Positions 1-13,305 of a stretch of 64,000 nt of DNA are shown here, piece after piece. Under the pieces are notes generated by a model. It did not search any database, was not told the DNA's origin, and saw only the letters and a program-made list of their open reading frames with translations. How positions within the stretch are numbered: the stretch's first letter is position 1; each line of letters begins with the position of its first letter. The translations under genes and the position numbers were made by a program. Source of the stretch: Flaccisagitta enflata (lineage: Eukaryota > Chaetognatha > Sagittoidea > Aphragmophora); contig OZ231127.1 in NCBI GenBank assembly GCA_965153355.1, forward strand, positions 71,362,001-71,426,000, written 5' to 3'.

Positions 1-1462
1 ATTGCAACTAAGGACTTAGTGTAATGATTTTCCTCTTTCACTCCCACCATTAGTCAATCGGGGAAATCGAGGAGACTAACTGAGAGGTCGCCCTTTTGTC
101 TAGCTGATGAGACTGATAGTGATAAGAGCAAGACGATGGTGAGGTGGATGTCCATCAGAGGGGTTGAGGGGGCTGAGGGGCTGAAAGTGAGAAAAACAAA
201 GACAAAAACACAGACTAAGTGATAAGAGCAAAATGATGGTGAGGTGGATGACCGTCAGGGGGGGGCGGTGGGGGGCTGAAAGGGACAAAGACTAGGACAA
301 AAACAAAGACTAAGACCATGACAAAGACCAGGACAAAGGCTAGGACAAAGAAAAAGACAAGGACAAAGACAATGAGAAAACATCATTTTAACTTGCTGAT
401 GAGTGATGTGACTGAGTGTGATAAGAGCCAGACGAGGTGGAGGGCCGTCAGAGGGAGGGGGCAGACAGGGAAGGAAACAGAAACTGAGTGGTTCAGAGTT
501 GTTCAGATGTTGATAAGTGATTTTTTTTCAGCTAACATGCCACTTTGTTTGATGAAGTATACTAAGGGAGTATACTTAGCCCACGTAAATGTTAGTACCC
601 ATACTTATAAATAGCACACATTTCCACAGGGAGGAAGTTGCAGCTTGAACATACCCATGATCTTACCCATATGGTACCGTAACTTGTGCCTTACTATTCC
701 GATTATGCGTCCTTTGCCTTATTGATTGATCTCTATTATTGAATGTTCAATATCTATTCATTGAAATTGCTGCTGCTGTACTCTTATTCATTGAAACAAC
801 ACATTGCTAAGAGATTGTTTTAACGATCTATTGCTATATATGTGATATACTCTTCCATTTGCAGAACATAAACGACGGATGTGGATCAATTTCCTCACTT
901 TATTCAATTGACACATCAATTTGTTTCTGTCTCATCTCACCCCTCCTCTTCTCCTTTCTTTTCCTCCTCTTCCCATTTCCCTCTCCCCTCTTCCCTCGTT
1001 CTTCCCTCTTCCCTATTTCTTCTTCCCTCTCCCCTTCTTCGCATTTCCCTCTTTCCTCTTTCTTCTTTGCTCTTTCCTCTTCCCCTTCCTCTCTTCCCTA
1101 TCCCCCTTTTCCCTCTCCCCTTCTTGGATTTTCCCTCTTTCCTCTTCCCTCTCCTTGCCCCTTCGTTCTTCATACCAGGTCTTCCTCAATGGACCCAACA
1201 AAAACTGGCGCACATTTATTCTTATACTTGTAAACCGATTGTAGTTCTAGTTTTGTCAGTCTAACAAATGCAACTGCTGACTGCCTGTCTCAGTGTCTGT
1301 CTATCTAAAGATAATAATTGTTTTTGAAACTTTACTCGAAAGGGCCAATGGTGACCACTGAATTGCGTATTCGAGGGTTTAAATGATTATATACTGACAT
1401 ATTTGTTTATGAGTCTGAGTGTCTCGGTCTACTTGATACATTTAGTCGATGTGAAATCTGCG
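1..1462. other. Intronic/intergenic stretch with degenerate direct repeats and a pyrimidine tract
   Basis: No gene is seen. A short phrase (GTGATAAGAGCAAGACGATGG and variants) recurs near 117, 221 and 419, so 100-460 looks like a degenerate tandem repeat of about 100-200 bp followed by GGACAAAGACTAGGACAAA-type low complexity. Positions 940-1165 are an almost pure pyrimidine tract (TTCCCTCTTCCC-like). The open frames across it on both strands are products of the low complexity. It lies upstream of the first recognised exon, so it is probably a preceding intron of the TIA-like gene; this is inference. Confidence 0.5.
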
Positions 1463-1622
1463 TTTTTAGTTGCGGACACGCATCTCTACACATTGCCGTG
1501 TCGGTCGGTCGGTCCGTCCGTCCATCCCAAATTGTTTTGATTGTGATCGGTTTTTGTATTATTGCCATGCCCCTGCCCAACCGTCCGCGACTGTCTTGTC
1601 GTGTATCCGGCTTTGTTTTTTC
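1463..1622 (-). mobile_element. HINE-like element, tag GTCGCGGAC subtype
   Basis: Read on the minus strand it runs head to tail: AACAAGGCC-like head, tag (its complement at 1583-1592), CGGAC-rich core, hairpin tail (AGTTGCGGAC at 1468-1477 as read on plus) and A-run. The head tag is the exact complement of the hairpin arm plus loop, apart from one T for C. This is the arrangement of Helentron-associated non-autonomous elements; no protein is encoded. Confidence 0.6.
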
Positions 1623-1794
1623 TAGCGAATCGGAGCACTGATAGTGGACTAGGACTGATACATGATATCCTCTAATGATAATATTTCCTTGCTTATCTCA
1701 TTCCCCTTTCTCTGTCTGGCTTTCTGGCTGTCTGTGTGTAAGTGCGTGTTTGTCTCTTTCATTGTGTGTCTCTGCCTGTCTGTGTCTCTGTTCG

Positions 1795-2032
<238 letters not shown>

Positions 2033-2390
2033 TCATCTCTCTCTTTTATCTTTCCCTTTCCCCCCTCTTTTTGCCGTATACATGAAGCTTTCAGAAAATA
2101 TATGCTGGGTTTTCTTCTGCTCGCATATGAATGAAGGCAGAATCGGGTGTTTCATTGCATACAGATTTTAGTATCAATTTTTTCCTCTGATTCCCGGGAG
2201 GTGGAAACAATTCGAGTAATTGCCTACAGACTCGTTTCTGGCTGTGTTGCCGCTGGATAGGCATCATATTTTATTTCTGTTTACATTATTTAACAGAAGA
2301 GCGCGAACTGGAGACAGACAGAGAGACAACCAAATAACCACACAAACAGTGCATAGAGGCAAGAGTTACGAAAACATACAAAAACGACAA

Positions 2391-2391
<1 letters not shown>

Positions 2392-2484
<93 letters not shown>

Positions 2485-2494
2485 GCGCGCGCGC
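2392..2494. repeat. (CA)n microsatellite ending in (CG)n
   Basis: About 45 CA units followed by six CG units (2483-2494). The alternating purine-pyrimidine run could adopt Z-DNA. Confidence 0.95.
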
Positions 2495-2535
2495 AAAGGA
2501 CAAGAGAAAATGATGCCTGATTGATAGTACATATA

Positions 2536-3393
2536 ACCATGGCCAAAAAAAAAAGTAGACGCTCAATTTTTATCATTTGATTGAAAACCAGTCACACTTT
2601 TTACTTGAAATCTATGAGCTTTTTAAAGAGCTTTGAAAACTCTGCAAATCTAGACCAAGCAGAAATTTGTGACTCAAGTTGTTTAGAAATGACATAAGAT
2701 TGAAGTTCAACACTCATTTTTCAAAATGCCAACAAGGTCATTAGACCTAAGTCGCGTGCGTCGGCACTTTCAAAAAATGTCAGGCAGACAGACGGACAAT
2801 TTTTTTTTTCAAAAGCACTTTTTAAAAGGCGTTTTACATCTCAAAGTTTCTTCTCTGCCATTCAGAGCCATCAAAAACGCAATAAAAAGCCTTAAAAACG
2901 ACTTTGTAACGGACCGACGGACGGACGGACCGACCGACGGACCAACAAAGTGGCTTATAGAGTCGCGTAGCACGCGACTAAAAAGAGAAGATTTCATCAT
3001 CAGTGAACAAGGCACTATTTTACTTACTTTTTCTGTAGAAGGAAGTAATGAAATAAATGGAATAAAATTTAAGGTAAAAATGAAGTATTTTTAATTCTCT
3101 ACAAGATGAAACCAAGCAAAATTCTTGATTCTGCTTCGTTTAAAGGCTGTATTAATTCAAAGTTGGTTACTCTAAAAACATTTCTAAACATATTCGAGAT
3201 TTTTGAGTAGTTGTCTTTAGAATACCATAACTTCTAAAATTTTGAAGTTAGAATGTTCAGAAAGAGCTCAAATGAAAGATCTTTCGAAGCTCTTTAAAAC
3301 CGTCATAGATTTTAAGGGTTTACCATCTTTAGTTACCAAGCAATCAACAATCAAAACATTGCGTCTACTTTTTTTTTTTGCCATGGTTATAAC
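2536..3393. mobile_element. Foldback/TIR element with CCATGGC-A-run ends
   Basis: The left end ATAACCATGGCC plus A-run and GTAGACGC (2536-2563) is mirrored by GCGTCTAC, T-run and GCCATGGTTAT at 3362-3393. Homology between the arms continues for about 180 bp through segments such as TTTTAAAGAGCTT. No coding capacity. A HINE-like element (2731-2984) sits inside. The same kind of end occurs at 3878-4474 and 35586-36536, so this is a family of foldback elements of unknown superfamily. Confidence 0.6.
2731..2984 (+). mobile_element. HINE-like element, tag GTCGCGTGC subtype
   Basis: Head AACAAGGTC at 2731, tag AGTCGCGTGC at 2750-2759, GGACGGACCGAC-type core at 2910-2950, tail hairpin AGTCGCG-TA-GCACGCGACT (2961-2979) followed by AAAAA. 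The last ten bases of the hairpin are the exact complement of the head tag. It is inserted in the foldback element around it. Confidence 0.7.
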
Positions 3394-3877
3394 TACTTAC
3401 AGTGTGATTTTTCTGAAGTGACATGAAAGAAAATCGCATTACTCCGCATTTGGAGCAAGATACCACAAATCCGAAAAAAAAAACGCCAAATAGATCTTGG
3501 TTTGCAGATTTTTTGTGTTCTTTTCATAGGAATTTTCTGTTTATGGTTTAAACTAAATCAGTGTTTTTGTAAAAACATCCAACTTTTTCCCGCCGAATTT
3601 TTTTTATATCACTACAAATTGATATTTTTGATCCTGGTTTCAATCCATAAAGCTCCAATGCATAGAACTAAATGACATTTGCCTTCAATAATATTCAAAC
3701 GCACTCATTGTTCAATAATCACAGATATCTTGTGCTAAAAACGAGTGTTTTCGTACATTTTCGGAGCAGAATGCTTGTTTTTTGATCTTTTGATGAACAT
3801 TGATAACTCAGGCACAAAAGATTATCAGTTTTAAATCTATGATCAATTTCCTCCCATTTACAACCATTTCCGAAAGT

Positions 3878-4474
3878 TAACCATGCCAAAGAAAAAAATT
3901 GCACACTTACCTTTAAACGCATACCAAATCGCTCTCTGTATAGTAAATTATAAAAAATAGAAAGATATTCAAAAATTCTTCAAAACTATACCAAGCAGAA
4001 TGTTGTAACTTTTTTTGTTTTAAAATGACAACTAAATGAAGTTTATAACTCCATTTCCCTCAAAACCAATAAATCAATCATTACAATTTTCCTCTTTTTC
4101 CTATGTATCAACGTAAATACTGACCTAAATTTAAAAAAATTCATGAGGAAAAAAAAATTTAGAAAATTTTCTTCAAAATGGCGCCAAGCAGAAATTTGTA
4201 ACTTAATCCGTTTAGAAGTTATGATTAAATGAAAGTGAAAGGTAAAGTTCAAAGGGATATGTGAAAACGCTCTTTCTGGCAGTAAGCAGAATTGACATAT
4301 TTACTTCATATCATTGTAGTTTTTAAAGTTTTTGAGCTACAACGCTCTGACACCACTCAATTGATAGATTTTTTAAAGCTCTTTAAAATGCTCACTGATT
4401 TTTTATAGTTTCACCTCCTATGAACAAACCAAGAGTCCTCAAAAAGTTGTGCAATTTTTTTTTTGGCATGGTTA
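3878..4474. mobile_element. Second foldback element with AACCATGCC ends
   Basis: TTAACCATGCCAAAG with GAAAAAAATTGCACA (3878-3905) is mirrored by TTGTGCAATT, T-run and GGCATGGTTA at 4446-4474. The interior is AT-rich with only partial arm pairing and no recognisable gene. Related in its ends to the element at 2536-3393. Confidence 0.5.
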
Positions 4475-5530
<1,056 letters not shown>

Positions 5531-5963
5531 AAAGAGACTGGCTAAGAATACTTCAGTATATGGAGAAAGAATTAAATGGAACCCGCCTCTAAAGTCTATA
5601 ACAACGCCTTGTATGTAGTTATATTTAATGGAATCAGTTGCATGGGTGTCTAAAATCAGGTCACTTGTTATCCCCCCCCCCTCTCCCATTGATCTTCTTC
5701 CCTGCGTAGTTAAACAAAATCAATGATTAGTACTACCATAACTGCCTCTGCCCACCAGCTTTTCTGCCCGTGCCGATCCGCAAGTGCCTCTTATTGCTCC
5801 GGTATCCGGCGTTTGTTAAAAATAAAGTAAAGCTTTAATTTGGAATCTGATTAAAAGAGTGTCAGTTTCAATAATACGATTTAAACAAGTGGCTTCTCAC
5901 ACGTTTATATTGACGAATGATCATAGAAGAGCTCAAAGAAAGTACAAAGCGGCTATTGACACT

Positions 5964-5968
<5 letters not shown>

Positions 5969-6057
<89 letters not shown>
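5969..6057. repeat. (TG)n microsatellite
   Basis: About 44 TG units. It ends in TTAGAGAGAGAG, a very short GA run. Confidence 0.95.
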
Positions 6058-6059
<2 letters not shown>

Positions 6060-6185
6060 GAGAGAGAGGGATACCGAGTCCAATACAAAAGTATCAAATA
6101 AGAAGACACATCCGATGTAGAGTGGAGAGCACATACAAAGAAACGTATTGAATCGACAGTCTAAATATTCTACAGAATGAAGAGC

Positions 6186-6189
<4 letters not shown>

Positions 6190-6257
<68 letters not shown>
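6190..6257. repeat. (GA)n microsatellite
   Basis: About 33 GA units, uninterrupted. Confidence 0.95.
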
Positions 6258-6262
<5 letters not shown>

Positions 6263-6469
6263 TAAGTTGTAGAGACTTAACCGCGCCACTGAAAGAAAAG
6301 ACGTCTCGGCAGTTGATTTTCAAAGGCAATCTTTGGTTAACGATCTTCCCCCTCATTTGCATAAGTGCAAATTACTGAGCTTGCCTTCATAACTCCAAAT
6401 AAGTGGCATAATTCATCCCCCACCCGGTTTTTCCTTCAGAAGGTCTATGATATGGCGATAGGGAGAAAG

Positions 6470-6574
<105 letters not shown>

Positions 6575-6771
6575 GACAAGCATGGTGACTGAAGTCTGAG
6601 GGAGAGATACATGATACAGCCTTGGTAAAACGTGTCATAACAGAAGGAATATATGAAAGAAAAGAGGGGAAAAAAAAACGAAAACGAAAACTAAAAAGAT
6701 GTCCAAAAGTTGATATGGTCTTTGGATTCTTTCATAGTTTTCTAGGAAAAAAAACAAAGGAATGAGGAGAA

Positions 6772-6893
6772 AACAAGGCCAAGCAGGCCAGGTACGTGCG
6801 CCAAATGAATGCGTTACCGACCAACCACCCGACCAACCGGTCGACCGACAAACGGACAAAGCTTTTTATTGACGTGCGTTGGCGCACGTAAAA
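6772..6893 (+). mobile_element. HINE-like element, tag ACGTGCGCC subtype
   Basis: Head AACAAGGCC at 6772, tag ACGTGCGCCAA at 6794-6804, GACCAACC-type core, tail hairpin ACGTGCG-TT-GGCGCACGT (6872-6889) then AAAA. The tail segment 6879-6889 is the perfect 11-base complement of the tag. The tag differs from all other copies, yet tail and head agree. Confidence 0.7.
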
Positions 6894-7039
6894 TGATGTA
6901 CAATGGCGAGGCCAAAATGACAGAACACCTACGAATCAAGGTTATTGGCGCACATTAAAGCAGGGACAGTGACCAAGAACATTTTGATACCAGTTACTAC
7001 TGATAATCTGCCTCCCCCTCCCCACACAGACCAACCAAC

Positions 7040-7557
7040 GGACCGATACAGTAGATGTTATCTAAACTGGAAATACGGAGGCACTCATAGCTTAGATATA
7101 AATCAAGTAGAAAGATTAATATTTTACCTGTGTAATGCTTAGACCCTCAGGGGTTGAAAATAGGGCATGGTATCCCTCATGGTTTATCTCTAAAAACAAA
7201 TTCTTTGTGTAAAAATGTAGAACTAGTCGCATTTTTTAAAGAAGATCTCCGACTTCTTGAATAACTTCAACTGCAAAGCCGGCTCTGGATTTGAACGTAT
7301 AACCTATTATTAAACATCTGTATAATTCATAAGCATGTGACACAACCAATAGAATAAATAGGTTTCTACTTTCATCAAGTTTGTTCAATTTAATTCAAAG
7401 AGAATTTTGATTCAACATCCTGCCATACCCATTGTCAACCCTTTTGGACTTAAGCATTACATATACACAGTTTTATTCTATATGCATAACTGGTATTCCA
7501 GATAAGAGTTCCCCCAAATTTCCAAGTCAAGACGACATCTTCCGTAGCTGTACAATG
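7040..7557. mobile_element. Foldback element, arms about 125 bp
   Basis: TACAGTAGATGTTATCT through GTGTAATGCTTAGACC and the GGGTTGA segment (7045-7165) is mirrored, with substitutions, by 7425-7556 (CCCATTGTCAACCC, TAAGCATTACA, GATGACATCT-like end). The central 260 bp are unique and carry no gene. Confidence 0.5.
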
Positions 7558-8232
7558 CTCTAGATGGGGACGGGAAAAATTATGATATAATATGATATGT
7601 GCCCGGAGACTCAATAATGACCGTCGAAGAACCGGCTGATGGACAAACGAAAACGACTTCTTATTTTGATGCCCCCCCCCCACCGCCCCTTAAAAAAGAT
7701 ACATAGTAGAAAAAAAAATTCAAATTATCTGTATCTCCATAAAAAATTACGAGATGTCAAGATCTATTATCCATCGGGCTCGTATCCAACACATTCGGAA
7801 TTTCTGATTTCGCAACTTTCCACTAGTCCAATTTTCCATTCAAAACATTTTGTGATATTGAATGATATAAAAGTGATAACCTTAAATATCATCAAGTGAT
7901 GAAAAATTGAAAAAGGAAGTCATTGTCTTCAAGGGGAATTCATAAAAATCATAAAACAAAGAAAATTCTGCAATTCATAAAACATGCATGGTAAAACCCC
8001 ATTTTAACCTCCCCCAGCGTCATTTCTTTTTACCCATGTTGTCACCAATGAAATATTTCTATGCTCTGATCTTTACTTCACATTGTCAACCAAAACTGTT
8101 TCGCTCCAATTTTCCTTCGCTTTCCTCAAACATCAAAAGATTGTGACGTTTGGAGTAAGACAATCGCTTCGAAGTCGCGGATTAAGATAACTGGCTAACC
8201 CCCTCTTTCCCCTCCTGTGGCTGTCTATTCTT
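7558..8232. other. AT-rich unique intronic DNA
   Basis: Nothing recognisable. A short C9 run lies near 7673. Confidence 0.4.
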
Positions 8233-8369
8233 ATCAGTTGCGGACACGCGACTCTAGGACTTGCCGTGTCGGTCGGTAGGCCACATTTTTAGATTCCGAG
8301 CGGTTTTCGCAATACTGCTCCTGCCCAACCGTCCGCGACTGGATTGCCATGTATCCGGCCTTGTTTTTG
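8233..8369 (-). mobile_element. HINE-like element, short, tag GTCGCGGAC subtype
   Basis: Tail hairpin AGTTGCGGAC-ACGCGACT at 8236-8253 on plus; head tag complement GTCCGCGACT at 8331-8340; head as GTATCCGGCCTTG at 8350-8363. Only about 135 bp, with the core reduced to a few GTCGGT units. Confidence 0.65.
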
Positions 8370-8944
8370 ATTCGTGTTTGCGTTTGCTTTTGCGTTACTT
8401 CCAAGAACTGTGGATGTTGAGAAACCTAGGTACTGCCTAGGACTGTGAGCCTGTCACTGTACCTGTCACTTGAAAGTTGTGTGGTCCAAGGCTTTTCAGC
8501 AAGCACTGGGAACCATATTTACTTGTATCATTTAAGTAGCCCTATCAAACATAACGTTTCATATGTCATAGTAACACATGTCATAGTATCACGTCATAGA
8601 AACACAGGTCTTGTTACTTCCAAGCAGTTGGTCTAAGGCGTGTCACTCTCGCGAGTTTGCGTTTGCCCGAGATTTTCTTATTTGATGTGGTTTCTAAACT
8701 CAGGAAATGAGATAACAGGGTGTGCAAAAAAATCGGAATGTCAGCTCAGCAAAGATACCATAAAAAACACCTCTAGTTGACTCAATGATATGAAATTTCT
8801 ACTGCAGCAGCCCAGTACTATCAGGATACTACAGTTCAAATGGGCCAACTGTCAGTATGCCTTTCTTGCTTTTCACTCCCATTTTCACTCTTAGGTGACA
8901 ATTTCAGTTGCATTAGGATGCCTGCTATCTCTCTGTCTTTGTCT

Positions 8945-9116
8945 TTGTCTTTCTTTGTCTTTGTCTATGTCCGTAACCGAGGTTCTGGATAAAAGATGGT
9001 CGGTTGGTCGGTTGATAGGTTGGTTGGTCGATTACTCGAACCGTCAGTCGGTTGGTCAATTCTCACAGTCGATTCTCATATCACTGTCCCTACCGGATTG
9101 TCAAAATGGCCTTTCC

Positions 9117-9171
<55 letters not shown>

Positions 9172-9176
9172 CATAA
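8945..9176. repeat. TTTGTC/TGGTCGG low complexity and (CT)n microsatellite
   Basis: TTTGTC repeats (8935-8965), GGTTGGTCGGTTGATAG-type repeats (9000-9060), then (CT)25 at 9118-9168. Confidence 0.8.
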
Positions 9177-9702
9177 CGCACACAGCGAATAATGAATAGC
9201 CTTTTCGAATTGCGCGATATTGGAAGTTGAGGCCCTTTGGGACTTTAAGGGACAATGCGTTTGACCCTAGAATTGATGCAAAAGGCAAAAAATGTCGAAT
9301 CGTTGAGTAAAACGGAGTTCTTCCTAGTCTAAGATATTTCATTTGGGACCAACAATGCCGTATCAGACACATGAGCTTTGGTCAAATGTTAGGTTACGCT
9401 GTTGGTGAAAATAGTTGAAACAAAAGTTGTGCAAATGTATTTGTTTTTACAGTAATTGATGTTTTTGACGAAATGCTTTCATCTTAAAAAATGATTTATT
9501 CAACTACTTCACAAGTGTAACACAGAAAAAAACAAACAAGAGCAGTTGTTTAGGGCTAAGCGGGAGCAATGGCCAACAATGAAGAGTCGAAACAGGAACA
9601 AATATATGCGACTTTAGAACGGAAACTATAAAATGCAGCTGTCAAAGAGTGTTTATGAATTCATATCAAGTTTCAAATCTAGTATTGGACGGAACCTACA
9701 GA

Positions 9703-9703
9703 T

Positions 9704-9747
<44 letters not shown>
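9703..9747. repeat. (CT)n microsatellite, short
   Basis: About 20 CT units between unique flanks. Confidence 0.9.
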
Positions 9748-9749
<2 letters not shown>

Positions 9750-10383
9750 GCACCTTTTGTTGTGTAAGAAAAGCTTGACATCTATTTTTACTTTTTGGAC
9801 ATTTTTAGTCCTTAGCTTAATTTACAGTCAGCTGCATAATTCACCCTCTCTTTTCGCTTTTGCTCTCAAACCTTTCTTCTCCGCTTCCTAAACGTTCCTC
9901 CATAAATTCCCCTTTCCCAACTATCCCCCAAATGTTCATACTATCCTCTATCTCAGATCTAGCCGTCCAACCTATTCATCTTTTCACCTTCCCCTCCACG
10001 CCCCACGCGTTTTCTTCGTTTCATTCAGTCCCATCTCCTCCCTTCGTCCCTCCTGCATCCTCCATGCCTTCTTTCCGCCTCCAAGCCCTTCTTCTCCAAA
10101 AAAGAAACAGAGAAACCGGGCAAACATAGATGCGGTTGTTTTGATAGTTGGATGAAGTGGTGCGACGCAGTTAGGGGGCGAGGACACGCAGTAAGGGGGA
10201 CGTTGAGACTCAGTCATGGGGCGCTTGGGACACATCCAAGGGGGCAATGGATAAAAGCAAGTTTGGTCCAATCATTGTGGCTCTTGACATTTGGCAATGA
10301 TTGGTGGACAAAGGAGAACCCGTCGCGTTTTTCGAAGGAAAGGGAGAGACGCTTTGAGGACACGGTATGCCAAATATCAGTAT

Positions 10384-10540
10384 GGGCGTGCTTCTTGTGA
10401 GTAGTGACGACAACAAACGCTTTTATTCCCGTCAAACGCATTTACATCGTGAGTGAGTTAGTGAACGGTGTGAGCGAACAAACATAGCGAGCGACCAAGT
10501 GGCCTGTAAAAAACGTGGTTCTGTGACTAGAGACGCGCCC
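10384..10540. mobile_element. Degenerate MITE related to the 59.7-kb copy
   Basis: GGGCGTGCTTCTTGTGA at 10384 and TGACTAGAGACGCGCCC ending at 10540 are imperfect terminal inverted repeats. The interior shares GAGCGAACAAACATAGCGAG and ACCAAGTGGCC with the better preserved copy at 59665-59891. No clear target duplication remains. Confidence 0.5.
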
Positions 10541-10729
10541 ATTGTTATTTTTGGTACCCATGGTTTTTTTAAACGGTAGCGAGAGACAGGGTATGCTGAA
10601 TGTTTTGGGTTTAAAAATGTTGGTAATGTTTGCCAAATCAATTTTTTTTTAAAGGTTAAGCCAAAATTCATTGGAGACAATGTCATTCTATTAGTTATCA
10701 CTGTGGTGCTTTAGAAGTTTATTAATCGT

Positions 10730-10800
10730 GGACAGGCGACTCTACACCCTGCTATGTCGGTCTCTTGGATGGTCTGTCGGTCCGTTGGTCGAAAACTTTA
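10730..10800 (-). mobile_element. HINE-like tail fragment
   Basis: AATCGTGGACAGGCGACTC, TACACCCTGCTATGTCGG and GGTCTGTCGGTCCGTTGG correspond to the hairpin tail and GTCY core of the HINE-like elements. The head is missing; the GC-rich element starting at 10806 takes its place. Confidence 0.5.
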
Positions 10801-10805
10801 GTCTA

Positions 10806-11260
10806 TTTGGGCAGCGGCCCCGAATAAGGGGACGAAGTCCTGTAGAACACAGGGGAACTTTTGTTCGTCCGTTGGTTCGTCCATTCGTTCGTCTGCCCCC
10901 CCCAGGCCCTCTCAGGCCTGAAATCTGCCCTCTCAGGCCTGAAATCTGCCTTCTCAGGCCTGAAACCTGTCCTCTCAGTCCAAAAATCTGCCCTCGCAGA
11001 TTCAAGGCCTGAGAGGGCAGATTCAAGGCCTGAGAGGGCAGATTTCAAGCCTGAGAGGGTAGTTTTCAGGCCTATGAGGGCCTGGGGAGTACTGACGGAT
11101 GGACGGACGAACGGACAGACGAACAAAAGTCCCCCTGTGTTCTACAGGACTTCATCCCCTTCGGGGCCGCTGCCCTGCTTCCTCTCATTCCGATTTACAA
11201 CCATGCAAAGCAGGGCAACGGGTATCGCTGACCACATATTGCCCTTGGGCGACCTGTTTT
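10806..11260. mobile_element. GC-rich inverted-repeat element with 21-bp minisatellite core
   Basis: It starts TTTGGGCAGCGGCCCCG, followed by a hairpin (AAGTCCTGT...ACAGGGG-AACTT). The core is four to five units of about 21 bp (AGGCCTGAAATCTGCCCTCTC-like, split here as AGGCCTGAAA and CTGCCCTCTC) on the left, then the same units inverted from about 11000. The mirrored hairpin follows, then GGGGCCGCTGCCC and an AGCAGGGC...GCAGGGCAAC tail ending GCGACCTGTT. The whole element could form a hairpin of about 370 bp. No protein is supported; the open frames read the repeat. Confidence 0.7.
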
Positions 11261-11644
11261 GTCTTAGTTTCACCTAGGCCACTATAAGATATACAGTGTG
11301 GGATACTGTTACACTGTAGTTTTGTAGTACTGTCCCTGCCCAAGTCCGCGACTCCTGCCCTGTGTTGCGCTCTTTGGGACTAATCATCTTAGATATATCG
11401 GTAATGCATTTGTCTCCGTTCAAATTTTCTGGTGCTTTGGTGGGTTGTCGCCCAATCAAGAATTAGTTGTAACAATCTAGCGCCCATGATCATCTTCTCA
11501 GAAATGAACAATCTAATCCATTAGTATTGCTAAATCTAGCTAATGTCTTATACATAGGAATCATATGATCAGATTTAGCATGCTCTGGGCCAATTTTTCG
11601 AAACGGAGGAGTAAAAGGAGGGGGGGGTTGTGCACGTGATCTTG

Positions 11645-11935
11645 TTAAAATAACGGATGGTTCCATCTCGGAGCTCCCAACTCAAGCCAATAAATCATTT
11701 CGGCTGTAGTCACCATAAATTGAAAAGTTCCGAGAGAAAGAGTTTTCAGGACACTTTCCTTCTTTTTCCTTCCTTTTTCTTTTCCGTTTACCTTTTTTTC
11801 TCCTTTTTTTTCTCTGCTCCTTTTTTCTTTTCCTGCTTTAGCCATTTCCCTTTCTTCTTTTCTTTTCTCATTTTCTTACCTCTCCTCATTCTCGATTTTA
11901 TATTCTTCGATCATGTTCAATGTCGATTGTGACCG
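11645..11935. other. Pyrimidine-rich intronic tract
   Basis: TTTTCTTTTCC-type low complexity (11755-11890). The apparent open frames on both strands are compositional. Flanking sequence 11261-11644 is unique and featureless, apart from a fragment resembling a HINE head (CCCTGCCCAAGTCCGCGACT near 11334). Confidence 0.5.
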
Positions 11936-12138
11936 GTCGTAACTTGCTTTCTCTCACTCATTATTTCTTGATATAGCTTAATGTTCCAAAAGAAAAAAAA
12001 ATCTATGACGATAAAAGAAAAAAAACTAAAACATAAAATTATCTTGGTATCAGTTAAAGCAAGGAGGATATCGGTTTTGTTTTTCACAAAATCGGCTTTT
12101 TGTTCATTCCACGCTTTCTAAGTCACTCCCTTTATTTT

Positions 12139-12310
12139 GAGTCGCGTGCACGCGACTCTACAACCCGCTTTGTACATTGGTCCGTCGGTCAGTGAAACTT
12201 TACTTTTTTCACTTTTTTTGGCGTTTAGAGGCAGTTTTTGCAAATCTATTCTATCACTGCCCCTGCCCACCCGCGCGTGACTTGGGTAGCCATATATCCG
12301 ACCTTTTTTA
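12139..12310 (-). mobile_element. HINE-like element, tag GTCGCGTGC subtype
   Basis: Perfect tail hairpin AGTCGCGTGCACGCGACT at 12140-12157, then TACAACCCGCTTTGT and GGTCCGTCGGTC. The head end reads CTGCCCACCCGCGCGTGACT then TATATCCGACCTTTTTT. The head tag has drifted by two or three bases from the hairpin arm. Confidence 0.65.
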
Positions 12311-12345
12311 TCTCACTTTCTTCTTTTTCTTATCTATTTCTTTCG

Positions 12346-12457
<112 letters not shown>

Positions 12458-12824
12458 TCTCCAGCGAAATTTTAATCTTCTTGGGCCATTTTTAGGTTGA
12501 AAGTTAGATCATATTTTTTTGTCAAAAGGTTGCGACATGTCATTGTTTTTCAATAGACCGAGAGTCAAACCCATTCCACGCAGGCTCCGTCCACAGTGAC
12601 AGGGAACATTTGCGGTAATGCCGCATTCCTGCAAAGAAAATATGATGGACGCAAGCAGCAAATTGCTTATGTGGTGGGTCTGGGTTAAACATGATTGTAA
12701 GCTTCAAAGACTCTTGTCCTATAGATAGACCATAGTAGTGTTGTCTAACTTTCATACCATTCAATACCATAGCATGGAACCAGAGTGGTTCCATGAGGCT
12801 GATTTTTTATTCTCACCTCTTGGT

Positions 12825-12995
12825 TTTTTGGGCAGTGGCCCAGAAGGGGACGAAGTTCTGTAGAACACAGGGGGACTTTTGATTTTTAGTCCATCCATCG
12901 TCCATCCATCCATCTATCCGTCCGTTCATCCCTCCATCAGGCCTCTCAAGCCTGAAATCTGCTTTCTCAGGCCTGAAATCTGCCCTGTAAGCCCT
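12825..12995. mobile_element. Truncated GC-rich hairpin/minisatellite element
   Basis: TTTTTTGGGCAGTGGCCC, the TCTGTAGAACACAGGGGGA hairpin segment, TCCATCCATC repeats and two AGGCCTGAAATCTGC units. The right half is absent. Confidence 0.6.
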
Positions 12996-13305
12996 AATAT
13001 CTTTCCCAAATTTCCAATAACATGAAATTCATTCTTATGTAAATCTGGCTTTGTTTACTGGACCAATGCCATTGCCATTGCCATTGCATAACGACTTCGG
13101 TAGTAACACCTTTTCCGGTATTAGCCATGGCAACGTAACGCCATTTTGGCGTCTATATGGCGTTATTTGAGACGTTATTATTGTTGTCATTGGTGTCACT
13201 TTTTTGTCCATCTTTTTTTACTTATTATGGATTTTTTGTGATCATTTGAAAAAAAATAAACGATAAAAAAAATGTCATATGATATATTCACCATCAATAA
13301 TGATT

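Noticed and set aside
859-1233. Possible exon after TTTGCAG at 856-862
   Set aside because: The translated sequence soon becomes a pyrimidine-tract artefact and does not resemble RRM1 or any known domain.
12540-12794. Possible tRNA-like B box (GGGTTTGACTCTCGGTC on minus)
   Set aside because: No matching A box at proper spacing and no terminator; the similarity is weak.
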